This document shows positions 1 through 7,173 of a DNA stretch of 37,288 nt, piece by piece. Under the pieces are notes generated by a model. The model searched no databases. It was not told where the DNA came from and saw only the letters and a list, made by a program, of their open reading frames with translations. Source of the stretch: Allochromatium humboldtianum. GTDB lineage: Bacteria; Pseudomonadota; Gammaproteobacteria; Chromatiales; Chromatiaceae. Where the stretch lies: contig NZ_JABZEO010000024.1 of NCBI RefSeq assembly GCF_013385175.1, positions 1 through 37,288 of the forward strand. The letters are read 5' to 3'. The position numbers and the translations under genes were made by a program. How positions within the stretch are numbered: the stretch's first letter is position 1; each line of letters opens with the position of its first letter.

Positions 1-2
1 TT

Positions 3-146
3 CGCCTCGACGACAACTCGACCCAGGCCTTGTTGGCGCGATTGAACACGCTGCCGCTGGTCTATGAAGTGCGGGGTGATCGCGTCGACTCGTTGCCCGT
101 CCCAACGGACGGCGACGACTGGAAAAAGCTTCTGCTGCGGCCCTGA
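3..146 (+). CDS. 3' end of an unidentified gene (partial)
   Basis: An open frame enters the window from the left and stops with TGA at 144-146. The visible 47 residues (…LARLNTLPLVYEVRGD… ending in KKLLLRP) look like a real protein tail: coding-type base composition, no in-frame stops, and a terminator-like hairpin 12 nt after the stop. The family cannot be recognised from so short a piece. It lies on the opposite strand from the transfer operon and directly upstream of a PH-domain gene. Confidence 0.55.
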   Translation, partial: RLDDNSTQALLARLNTLPLVYEVRGDRVDSLPVPTDGDDWKKLLLRP

Positions 147-158
147 GTCGTGATAGTC

Positions 159-180
159 AGCCCCTTTTTGGGGCTTTTTT
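159..180 (+). terminator. Rho-independent terminator / leader hairpin
   Basis: The stem AGCCCC/GGGGCT (159-164 with 170-175) has a T5 loop and is followed by T5. It ends the upstream partial gene. Its base lies 19 nt before the ATG at 195, so it may also shape translation or readthrough into the next gene. Confidence 0.8.
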
Positions 181-194
181 ATGTGGGAAAAACG

Positions 195-668
195 ATGAAC
201 GAAAATCTCGAGTCAACCTTTGTGATTCGCCCGTCCTGGAACAACTACCTCGACATCTTGTCGATCATTGCCGCGGCTTTTTACTGCGCCGGATACATCA
301 AATATGTGATGCCCACTGGGATCGTCCCCGACTTTGTTGCGCCCCTGTTCGTCGTGATAGGTACGCTTTTTCTGATGATTGTCGTTATTCGACGTTATTC
401 GATGGTCTACAGTCTGATCGATGGGCGGTTGATCTGCAACAAAGGGTTGATCTCGCGCAACGAAAGCAGTATCCGATTAGCGGATGTGCGTGCCGTACAT
501 CTTCAACAAGGCATTATCGATCGACTGATGAATACGGGGGACGTTTCATTTTCATCGGCGGCTCAGTCGGACGCTGACATCGTTTTTAAGGGCGTCGATG
601 ACCCGAAAAATCTGCGTGACCGGATCCAGAATTTGATGAGCGCATCGCGTACAAGCACGCCGGCATAG
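195..668 (+). CDS. Bacterial PH-domain membrane protein
   Basis: A 157-residue protein. Two hydrophobic segments at about residues 20-35 and 43-63 are followed by a soluble C-terminal half (YSLIDGRLICNKGLISR…SSIRLADVRAVHLQQGIIDRL…GDVSFSS). That half has the alternating pattern of the bPH (DUF304/YdbS-like) domain: a short hairpin, an I-x-L-x-D-V-R segment and a G-D-V/I-x-F strand. The ATG at 195 is chosen because an upstream GTG at 150 would start inside the terminator hairpin. The spacer reads TGGGAAAAACG, a weak ribosome site. Members of this fold are membrane-anchored proteins of poorly known role, and no specific role in conjugation is claimed. It is convergent with the minus-strand block. 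Confidence 0.75.
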   Translation: MNENLESTFVIRPSWNNYLDILSIIAAAFYCAGYIKYVMPTGIVPDFVAPLFVVIGTLFLMIVVIRRYSMVYSLIDGRLICNKGLISRNESSIRLADVRAVHLQQGIIDRLMNTGDVSFSSAAQSDADIVFKGVDDPKNLRDRIQNLMSASRTSTPA

Positions 669-698
669 GGTCGCCAGCAGCAGGAATCCACCGAAGCG

Positions 699-763
699 AC
701 TCAGGCGCGGCTCAATGCCACGCCTGAGTGCTGTAGGAGTCTCCGGCTTTTTTCAGGCCGGAG
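699..763. terminator. Two hairpins between convergent genes
   Basis: The first hairpin pairs ACTCAGGCG (699-707) with CGCCTGAGT (721-729), extended by GGC/GCC around a TCAAT loop. The second pairs CTCCGGC (741-747) with GCCGGAG (757-763). Neither is followed by a clean T-run on either strand, but they fill the gap between two convergent genes and probably end transcription or protect mRNA ends. Confidence 0.45.
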
Positions 764-769
764 AGGATG

Positions 770-1012
770 TCAAAAATGCAATTCGTAGTTTAAGTTGATC
801 CGCGTTTTTTTCCATTGGAGCAGGCCGGGAGCCTCGCTCGTTGCGTGTGTTTTTGGGGGTGGAGGCGAGGAAGCCGGTGTCGAGAAAACGGCGAGCGCCT
901 GCGGCAGGGGATGGCTTGGAACATCTCTCCGAGTCGAGGTCTCCAATGCAGCCACGGTCAAGGATGTTCCCAGGATAGCTATTACCGAAACTAAAATGCC
1001 TAGACTCCGCAT
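770..1012 (-). CDS. Small membrane-anchored or exported protein
   Basis: An 80-residue ORF starting at an ATG 8 nt after the stop of the upstream gene, with GAAGGG 5 nt before it. That site decides the start over the in-frame ATG at 1048, which overlaps the neighbour. The N-terminus (MRSLGILVSVIAILGTSL) is a hydrophobic signal or anchor segment. The rest is Pro/Ser-rich (ASSPPPPK). No family is recognised. It is the last gene of the minus-strand block before the convergent hairpins. A spurious ORF cannot be excluded because the protein is short and low in complexity. Confidence 0.4.
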   Translation of the reverse strand: MRSLGILVSVIAILGTSLTVAALETSTRRDVPSHPLPQALAVFSTPASSPPPPKTHATSEAPGLLQWKKTRINLNYELHF

Positions 1013-1020
1013 TTTTCCCT

Positions 1021-1686
1021 TCACCGATTTAGTTCGATTCCCAGCCAAGGAAATAGCAAATCGGCCGTTCCCTCTTGTTTTTTGATCGTTTCATAGCGTT
1101 CTCGTGTGGCCAATGTCACCTGAGCAAACGATCCATTCTCGGGTATAGCGATCTCCACAATGAACCGCTCCAGGTTGAACAGAACGTACCGATCGGCATT
1201 GTCACCTCGTCCGTCCTGCACAAAGATGGGTGAGGTATACAGGGCATAGCGCTCGACCAGCCGGTCGATCAATGGCTCGACGTTTTGATCTTGCCAGCCA
1301 CGCTGCACCATGAAAAAGACCAAGGCCAACGTCTGATCTCGCTCGAAGTTGAGGCTCATCAGGCGCAACCCGAGTTCACCGGCGAGTCCATCGCCATAGG
1401 TTTGCCCCACATTCAGCAATGCGCCGGAGGTATAGGCCGACACGCCCTCATTGAGGATTGCTCCGCCATCAGTCAATCGTTGCAGATCAGGGCGAACAGA
1501 GCGCGTCGTGCTCGTGCCGAGAGAGATCCCGGACGGCAACACCGGCAATGATGTCAGCGCATGCTTGTAAATCTCCTGCGAGACCTGCGGCGACCCGCCG
1601 GACTGCGCCCAGGCTGATGGCACGCTTCCAAGCATCAGCATGAAGATGGACAAAAATACCCAAGGATGTCGGCGTCTTTGATACAT
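1021..1686 (-). CDS. Exported protein of unknown function
   Basis: A 221-residue protein with a clear Sec signal peptide (basic MYQRRRHPW, hydrophobic core, cleavage after AWA about residue 27). The mature part has no cysteines and shows LPSGISLGTSTTRSVRPDLQRL, a G/A-rich middle and an aromatic-rich C-terminus (FIVEIAIPENGSF…WLGIELNR). I recognise no family. It follows the giant secreted protein in the same direction. A perfect 10-bp hairpin lies in its leader 19 nt before the ATG, with AAAGG as the ribosome site. It is likely periplasmic. A role in mating-pair formation would be inference from position only. Confidence 0.65.
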   Translation of the reverse strand: MYQRRRHPWVFLSIFMLMLGSVPSAWAQSGGSPQVSQEIYKHALTSLPVLPSGISLGTSTTRSVRPDLQRLTDGGAILNEGVSAYTSGALLNVGQTYGDGLAGELGLRLMSLNFERDQTLALVFFMVQRGWQDQNVEPLIDRLVERYALYTSPIFVQDGRGDNADRYVLFNLERFIVEIAIPENGSFAQVTLATRERYETIKKQEGTADLLFPWLGIELNR

Positions 1687-1705
1687 CGTTTTTAACCTTT
1701 ATTGC

Positions 1706-1740
1706 GCCTGTCCCGCCTGAGACGGGACAGGCCGTTTTTT
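1706..1740. terminator. Strong intercistronic hairpin
   Basis: GCCTGTCCCG (1706-1715) pairs perfectly with CGGGACAGGC (1723-1732) around a 7-nt loop. On the plus strand it is followed by CG and T6, a rho-independent layout. On the minus strand, where the genes are, no U-run follows and the hairpin sits 19 nt before the start of the next gene. It may therefore work as a 3'-end protector or leader structure rather than a terminator. Confidence 0.55.
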
Positions 1741-4700
1741 AATCGGGCAGTTCGCCTTCGCCTGGATCTTCGCCAGGACCGATTTCGGAATCACTACCAG
1801 ATCCATCGCCCACATGCTCGGCAAAGCCGATTCCCGACCCGCCTGTCATCCGGATACCAAAGCGCCCGATGGAGTCGGCCGTCAGCCCATCGGCGGCGGC
1901 CGCTCCGTTGTAGAGGATCGAAAGGTTGTTGAATGTGATCGAAGCACGATCCAGGGTGAAAGGGACGTCATAGGTGCGCGAAGCATTGATAGACACCCCC
2001 ACCGACTCAAGGCCGAGCTTGAGGACATGCGAGCCATCTGGAAGACTCAGGGAGAGTGGGATACTGAAGCCTCGATACTCACCTGGGCCAGGCAGCGGCA
2101 AAGGTTGAGCCGAGCCGGCATTGATCGCCTGCGTAGCCTCCAGTCCCTCCAGGCAGTCCCAGCGCTCAATGAGGCCGTTGATCGCGCTCATGTCGGCGTT
2201 GAGCGAGGCACCAATCAGCCGCGCGGCGCGACACAGCGGCACGAATCCGGTGTCTTCGGTTGCCTGTGCGCTGGTGTTGCCTCCCAGGATCGAGCGCACC
2301 GCATACGTATAGTTTTTGCCCCGTTCCGGCGGCTCATCGATCAAAGAGGTGCCGGAGACACCCAATGCGCTATCGGTGATTTCAGTGCCATCCCGATAAA
2401 CGCGGTACTTGAAGTCGTTTCCGGGAGCGAGAGCCGGCCAAGTGATCTCCACATCATCCTCGCGTGTTCCATCGGTCGCATCGACAGTGGCCGGCGGCAA
2501 GACTGGTGGAGTGACGGTTGTGCTGCGAAATTCGATTGCACTGAGCAAGGTCACGCCATCCGGCGGCAGCGCGCGCATCACGGCGACCAAGGGAGCGTTG
2601 TAGAGCGTGGCGTAATCCAGGCCGCTGTCGAACAGGGAGAGCCCCGCGTTGACGGCCTGCTCAGGCGCGACCGCCGCCCCGCTGGGATGGCGCTCCAGGC
2701 GAGCGGCAAACGCACCATGGGACTCCTGGCTGTAGCTCCCGCCTCGATGGACGCTGGCCGTGGCCGCGAGCGGCAGTCGCTCACCATAGGTCAGGCCCAC
2801 GTCCATAAGCATAGGCGCGACCCGCCAGCGGATAGGGACGATGAGTTCCTTGCCTTGGGAGGCGGTATCCGTATCAGCGTAGGTCACGCGAATGGACCCG
2901 GACGCCATGGTCCAGGCATCCCCGGAAGTATGGTTGGTCGTGAGATTGGATTCAGCCCCGGCTGTCACATTCCCCACGGTTGCAACCACAACGTCCCCGG
3001 CATTGCGGACCTCGATTTTGGTCTTAAGGGTATTGAAGGCATCGCCCAGTGTCACGACACCCTTGGCAAAAAGCCCGTTGGCCCGATCCACGACAAACCC
3101 CTGAATGGACTCGTCGGTAAAGCTGCCTAACGTGGGGGTGAGCGTGAACTGTGGAATCGGAAGCTCAACATAGTTGACGCTGGTGGAGGCGCAGCTGACC
3201 TCCGGGAACACCGTACTTCCGACCCAAGCCTGGATCTGGATAGCGCCAAAGTCGGCGTGATTGTTGAGAGGGACCGTGGCGCGCCAATTTCCTGAACCCA
3301 GCGAGGTAGCCGTGTAATCGCGCACATCATCCGTGCCATTAGCGTCGCTCCATACGCGAACGAACGCCGATTCGACCGAATTGGCTAAGGCTCCGCTAAT
3401 GGTTACAGTCACCGTATTATCCTTGTTGTAAAACGTGGTCGTATTCGCCGTAACCCCTGAACATTTTGGGGTATCCATGACCACAATGGAGACAGACGTC
3501 GATGCCGCTCCGTACTCGACGCCGCCCTTTGTGAAAACCCGCTGCAAAGGGTAGATGCCTGGTGTGGAGGGGGCTGTGGCGCTTAGCGATGTTGTCACCG
3601 TACCATTTGTAGAGGCCGACGATGTAAACGCTGTGAAGCCCTGGTTCCAAACGCTGGTGTCGGATGGATTAAATGGCGAAGTACCGTAAGATCCACCCGC
3701 TGTCCAGGTCTCTGATCCGTCGTTGCTCCAAGTTTGCGTGTAGCTAAAAGACTGCCCGATACCGATCTTAGACGGAATGCCGGACTGAGAAATAAACCTC
3801 GGATCGATGAGTTTGCGAATAAACCCCGTTTCAATCGCTGAGAATGATCCGCTCCCCAGGACATTTGATGCCTGAACCTGGAACTCGTAGACGCTTTCAT
3901 CGGAAAGTCCGGTCCAGTTATAGGACGTCGCCGCCCCCGAATAAAGAGTGCTCCATGAGGATGTCCCCTGCTTTCGTTGCTGAAGCAGATAACTGGAAGC
4001 GCCGGAGACGCTGCCCCAGGTTATATCGATACCGTTTGAGACGGTTCCGTCTGTGGCCGACAGCGAGCTTGGCGCTGCCAGATTGGCCGAACAGGATGTT
4101 CCACTCAAGCTCCAGGTTCCGTTATTGCAGGTTGCCGTCGCCGAGCCTGCCGCCCCCGCTGTACCGTTGGTCAGCGAGCGCGTGGTGCCATGTGTCCCGC
4201 TGCTGGCCGAACCGGAGCAGTAATTCGATGAACCCCAGTTCAATGTTTGGGTTGTGCAGTTGGCTGGGGCCGCCACACTACAGGATGTGGCGTTGTAAGA
4301 TCCAGACAGCGAGCCGTTATTACAGGTGCGCGTCTGGCTCGTGCAAGATGACCCGAAGGGAACGGAACTCGATTGAAAGGCCGTGACGCTGTTGCCGTGT
4401 GAAACGGTTCCCCAGGGTGTGCCGGTACAATGTGAAGGTGACTGCACACTACAGGATTGGCTGGTGTAGCTTCCAGACAGCGAGCCATTGGTACAGGTGC
4501 GCGTCTGGCTCGTGCAAGATGATCCGAAGGGAACAGAACTCGATTGATAGGCTGTGACGCTGTTGCCATTGGCTAATGTGCCGCCCCAGGGCAGGTTACA
4601 CGTTGATCCTGGGGTTGAAAAAGTATGCGTAGGACTCCAAATACTACACGCTCCGCCAGAGCATAGACGGCATTGTACGTTATACGTCTGCCCTGCGCTT

Positions 4701-5014
4701 AGCGACGAAATGTCAATGGTTAAACCATTCGATGTCCATGGGGAGATGGTTGATTGTCCTGATGTCCATGTTCCGCTTGTGGATATTTTGTATTTATATT
4801 CGATCTTATCGAGGCTGTAAGAACTACCTATACGACACGAGTCAATATATCTGTAATTTACAGGGCCACCAAGTATTTGTGCGCCCGAGCCAACAATCCA
4901 GGTCGACTGCGTGGCAATATTAGCCTGCGCCGGCGCGCCCATAAGCGTCATGGCCAGAAGAAAAAAGCTAATAGACCAATGTTTTATTTTTAATCGAAAA
5001 AGCGTATGCCGCAT
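1739..5014 (-). CDS. Giant secreted modular protein (FN3/Ig-like, Cys modules)
   Basis: A 1091-residue protein. The ATG at 5014 is preceded by AGAGGA at 7-nt spacing and gives a good signal peptide (MRHTLFRLKIKHWSISFF…MGAPAQA), so the ATG 42 nt upstream is not used. Modules in order: a fibronectin-III-like segment (about 20-130); two near-identical 57-residue Cys modules (PWG…NGNSVTAYQSSS…CTSQTRTC), then a related one (about 135-310); an FN3 domain (APSSLSATDG…ITW…YEFQVQASN, about 315-400); an Ig-like domain with QTWSNDGSETW (about 405-515); further beta-rich segments; another FN3 (PPATVDATDGTREDDVEITW, about 830-930); and a Gly/Glu/Asp-rich tail (GDGSGSDSEIGPGEDP). It is probably exported and surface-associated, perhaps an adhesin. 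Large Ig-like proteins encoded near R27-type transfer genes are a possible analogy, not a demonstrated homology. Confidence 0.75.
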   Translation of the reverse strand: MRHTLFRLKIKHWSISFFLLAMTLMGAPAQANIATQSTWIVGSGAQILGGPVNYRYIDSCRIGSSYSLDKIEYKYKISTSGTWTSGQSTISPWTSNGLTIDISSLSAGQTYNVQCRLCSGGACSIWSPTHTFSTPGSTCNLPWGGTLANGNSVTAYQSSSVPFGSSCTSQTRTCTNGSLSGSYTSQSCSVQSPSHCTGTPWGTVSHGNSVTAFQSSSVPFGSSCTSQTRTCNNGSLSGSYNATSCSVAAPANCTTQTLNWGSSNYCSGSASSGTHGTTRSLTNGTAGAAGSATATCNNGTWSLSGTSCSANLAAPSSLSATDGTVSNGIDITWGSVSGASSYLLQQRKQGTSSWSTLYSGAATSYNWTGLSDESVYEFQVQASNVLGSGSFSAIETGFIRKLIDPRFISQSGIPSKIGIGQSFSYTQTWSNDGSETWTAGGSYGTSPFNPSDTSVWNQGFTAFTSSASTNGTVTTSLSATAPSTPGIYPLQRVFTKGGVEYGAASTSVSIVVMDTPKCSGVTANTTTFYNKDNTVTVTISGALANSVESAFVRVWSDANGTDDVRDYTATSLGSGNWRATVPLNNHADFGAIQIQAWVGSTVFPEVSCASTSVNYVELPIPQFTLTPTLGSFTDESIQGFVVDRANGLFAKGVVTLGDAFNTLKTKIEVRNAGDVVVATVGNVTAGAESNLTTNHTSGDAWTMASGSIRVTYADTDTASQGKELIVPIRWRVAPMLMDVGLTYGERLPLAATASVHRGGSYSQESHGAFAARLERHPSGAAVAPEQAVNAGLSLFDSGLDYATLYNAPLVAVMRALPPDGVTLLSAIEFRSTTVTPPVLPPATVDATDGTREDDVEITWPALAPGNDFKYRVYRDGTEITDSALGVSGTSLIDEPPERGKNYTYAVRSILGGNTSAQATEDTGFVPLCRAARLIGASLNADMSAINGLIERWDCLEGLEATQAINAGSAQPLPLPGPGEYRGFSIPLSLSLPDGSHVLKLGLESVGVSINASRTYDVPFTLDRASITFNNLSILYNGAAAADGLTADSIGRFGIRMTGGSGIGFAEHVGDGSGSDSEIGPGEDPGEGELPD
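4259..4600 (-). repeat. Two tandem 171-bp coding repeats
   Basis: Two adjacent units of exactly 171 bp (4600-4430 and 4429-4259) each encode a 57-residue module with NSVTAxQSSSVPFGSSCTSQ. The central part is nearly identical at DNA level, which suggests a recent duplication or continuing homogenisation in the giant secreted protein. Confidence 0.8.
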
Positions 5015-5065
5015 TTGTACGTCCTCTAAATCGCGCTTAATCTGCACTGAGGCCAATTCCGCCTG

Positions 5066-5905
5066 CTATTGGGCAATTTTTTCTGCCTGCTGGCGATACC
5101 AGCGTGATTCGGCGATATCCTTCTCTGTTCCCTGTCCCCTCTCGGCGAGCCAGGCATACGCCAACATCGAATCGGCGTATCCGGCCTTGGCCGCTTCGTG
5201 ATACCAATGCGCGGCAGCTTCGTCGTTTTTAACGCCATGCAATCCACGAAAAAAATAGAAGCCCATCGAATGCATGGCTTTCGCATCGCCGGACTTCGCG
5301 AGTTCATCGAGCACCGCGAACGCCTGTTTGAAATCCTGGGGAAAGCCCCCGCTTCCGGTCTCATAGAGAGAGACCAGGAAATGCTTGGCCTCCGGGTATC
5401 CGGCCTCCAGAGCCGCTTTCAGATGCCGCTGAGCATTGGCAAGATCGTTGTGCTGAAACTCCCGTTGAGCGAGCATGAGATTGGCCGCCGGGTATCCAAG
5501 ATCAGCGGCACGCACGAGCCACTTCATCCCATCCTCCTGGTTGCCCTTGTCGAAGTAGCGCTGCGCGACCTGGTACATCGATTCCGGGTCGCCACTGAGA
5601 GCGCCCATCCAATAGAAGTCACGGGCGATGAAGGGCACTGGGGCCACACCGCCACCTTCACCGCCTTCATAAAGGCTGGCCAACAGCCGGTAGGCTTCGG
5701 CATTGCCGCGCGCTTTGGCCTGTTCGAGAAGCAGATACGCCTCGCGCGTGCGCTGTTGCGCCAACAGTTCGCGGGCCTCGCGTACCATGGCTTCCGTATC
5801 CTGGGGTTGTCGGGTGCCGAACGGCGGGGTTTCAGCGCAGACCGATGCGCTCACAAGCACAGCGACGGAAGCGGCGGTCAGAGCACGATAGAAAGAGGAT
5901 TTCAA
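5066..5905 (-). CDS. Sel1-repeat (TPR-like) periplasmic protein
   Basis: A 279-residue protein with an N-terminal signal peptide (MKSSFYRALTAASVAVLV…CAE) followed by tandem Sel1-like repeats of about 36 residues (AEAYRLLASLYEGGEGGG, PESMYQVAQRYFDKGN, PAANLMLAQREFQ, PEAKHFLVSLYETGSGG, AKAMHSMGFYFFRGLHGV, ADSMLAYAWLAERGQG). Such repeats form superhelical protein-binding scaffolds. The start is a TTG whose codon overlaps the upstream stop (TTGA), with AGGAG 8 nt before it, so the two Sel1 genes are translationally coupled. It probably acts in the periplasm as an adaptor. The partner is unknown. Confidence 0.85.
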   Translation of the reverse strand: MKSSFYRALTAASVAVLVSASVCAETPPFGTRQPQDTEAMVREARELLAQQRTREAYLLLEQAKARGNAEAYRLLASLYEGGEGGGVAPVPFIARDFYWMGALSGDPESMYQVAQRYFDKGNQEDGMKWLVRAADLGYPAANLMLAQREFQHNDLANAQRHLKAALEAGYPEAKHFLVSLYETGSGGFPQDFKQAFAVLDELAKSGDAKAMHSMGFYFFRGLHGVKNDEAAAHWYHEAAKAGYADSMLAYAWLAERGQGTEKDIAESRWYRQQAEKIAQ

Positions 5906-6684
5906 CTCGGCTTCTCCTCGAGGTTCAGCATGGTCTTGAGCTTGGCCAGCAGTGCCTTGTCGACGGCGTCAGGCGCTGTAGTGGCCAGTATCAGCACGGA
6001 CTCCATGGCGCTGGCCACGCCCGCGAGCGCCGGTTTCTTGAGCCAGCGCACGGCCTCTTGCGTTTGCCCGAGATCCAGCAGCAGTTTGCCCAGGAGTGCC
6101 TCGGCAAACAGGTCGCCCTTGGCCGCTGCGTCCTTGAGATAGTTCTGGGCTTTTTCCAGTCGCGCCGTGTCCTGTGTCGGCGTGGAGCCATCGGTTTCGT
6201 AGGCCAGGAGGAACGCCGCGTGCCGGAGCGCGTCGATATCCCCGGCTTCTCCGGCTTTCTCATACAGCGTCAGCGCTTGCTCACGATCACTCTCGATCAG
6301 GAGGTTGGCCAGATTGATGGCCGCCCGCTGTGAGCCGTCGTCGGCGGCGCGCTTGAGCATTTCGAGGGCCAGTCCGCGGTCTTTCTCCGCTCCGCCCTTC
6401 CCGAGCAGATGCATCATGGCCACCTCGAAGCGTGCCTCGACATCGCCCTGCTGGGCGCGCGCCGTCATGCGGTCATAAAGATCGCGCTCGGTTGGCGGCG
6501 TGGGTTTTGGGGTGGTACGCGCAATCGGTACGGCTTCAGGGGCAAGGGGGGGAGCCGTCGTTTCCGGTGTGCTCACACCGACCGGTGGTACGAGCGTGAC
6601 AGGTACTGGGGGCGGCCCTGAGTCCGAACACCCCGCCAGGCTGACGGCGGCCGATAGCGGCAAGGCAAGATGGAGTGGTCGCAT
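5902..6684 (-). CDS. Sel1-repeat lipoprotein
   Basis: A 260-residue protein with a lipoprotein signal (MRPLHLALPLSAAVSLAGC, lipobox LAGC, Cys19). A Pro/Thr-rich linker follows to about residue 65, then Sel1 repeats (DVEARFEVAMMHLLGKGG, SQRAAINLANLLIES, DIDALRHAAFLLAYETDG, LFAEALLGKLLLDLG). It is predicted to be anchored in the membrane facing the periplasm. The gene overlaps the next Sel1 gene by 4 nt. A rho-independent terminator ends only 14 nt before its ATG, so expression from the transfer operon would need readthrough or antitermination. The ribosome site is weak (GAG). Confidence 0.85.
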   Translation of the reverse strand: MRPLHLALPLSAAVSLAGCSDSGPPPVPVTLVPPVGVSTPETTAPPLAPEAVPIARTTPKPTPPTERDLYDRMTARAQQGDVEARFEVAMMHLLGKGGAEKDRGLALEMLKRAADDGSQRAAINLANLLIESDREQALTLYEKAGEAGDIDALRHAAFLLAYETDGSTPTQDTARLEKAQNYLKDAAAKGDLFAEALLGKLLLDLGQTQEAVRWLKKPALAGVASAMESVLILATTAPDAVDKALLAKLKTMLNLEEKPS

Positions 6685-6698
6685 GGAGGTTCTCGCAG

Positions 6699-6733
6699 AA
6701 AAAAGCCTGACCGGATTTTAGTCCGATCAGGCT
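6699..6733 (-). terminator. Rho-independent terminator just before a start codon
   Basis: Read on the minus strand, a 12-bp stem (6722-6733 with 6704-6715, one G-U pair) has a 6-nt loop and is followed by U6. This is a textbook terminator for the transfer operon, but its end lies only 14 nt before the ATG of the Sel1 lipoprotein, so it may be an attenuator. Confidence 0.85.
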
Positions 6734-6778
6734 CTTGATTCTACAAGAAACTTACAATGTTTTGTTGTTGTATCTTTT

Positions 6779-7072
6779 TTAGAAAAAGTCTGGGTTTCCG
6801 GACGAAAAGCGGCGCTCTTCTTCGTCCGGCACCGCGGAGAAGAGACTGGCGGCCAATCCACGCCCTTCATCGGCCGGATTCAAGGCTCCAAATTTGTATC
6901 CGCAATCCTCTTCCCAAACGGAAGAGCGTCGCGTCCGTTTCTGCGCCGGCCCTTCGGGAGGGCGCGGCTGAACCAAGACGCTACGCTGGATGATCGCCTT
7001 GAGCGCCGAGACGTCGCCCCGGTACGCGACGACCATCGCGGGGGTGAAAAAAATCGAATTTGGTGTGTTCAT
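6779..7072 (-). CDS. Small hypothetical protein after traG
   Basis: A 97-residue ORF with the site GCGGAG 6 nt before the ATG. The N-terminus (MNTPNSIFFTPAMVVAYRGDVSALKAIIQRS) could form an amphipathic helix. The rest is charged (KRTRRSSVWEEDCGYKFG). There is no signal peptide and no recognised family. It is the last gene before the terminator at 6699-6733. Its entire leader is a palindromic repeat of the TnpB-associated type, so the gene was probably given its ribosome site by that element or was captured with it. Confidence 0.5.
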   Translation of the reverse strand: MNTPNSIFFTPAMVVAYRGDVSALKAIIQRSVLVQPRPPEGPAQKRTRRSSVWEEDCGYKFGALNPADEGRGLAASLFSAVPDEEERRFSSGNPDFF

Positions 7073-7157
7073 CGGTTTCTCCGCGAGAAATCCCGTCTTT
7101 AGGGACGGGAACCTCGTTTATGCGAGTTGACATCCTCCCCGCCCTGAAGGACGGGGT
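7073..7157 (-). repeat. TnpB-element-type palindromic repeat, double hairpin
   Basis: Two hairpins are present. One pairs CCCCG…/…CGGGG (7137-7156) and is followed on the minus strand by GAGGATGTCAAC, nearly the same as the right end of the IS605-like element at 32778-32807. The other is TCCCGTC/GACGGGA (7091-7097 with 7104-7110), followed by ATTTCTCGCGGAG, which is shared with the repeat at 16613-16656. The unit fills the gap between traG and the next gene and supplies that gene's ribosome site. Confidence 0.7.
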
Positions 7158-7173
7158 TTGCCGCGCGTCTTGA

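Noticed and set aside
150-194. GTG start at 150 for the PH-domain protein
   Set aside because: It would begin inside the terminator hairpin with no ribosome site. The ATG at 195 gives the usual topology.
1814-3130. A 438-codon plus-strand open frame opposite the giant secreted protein
   Set aside because: It lies wholly antisense to a gene with signal peptide, domains and ribosome site, and its translation shows no domain or normal composition.
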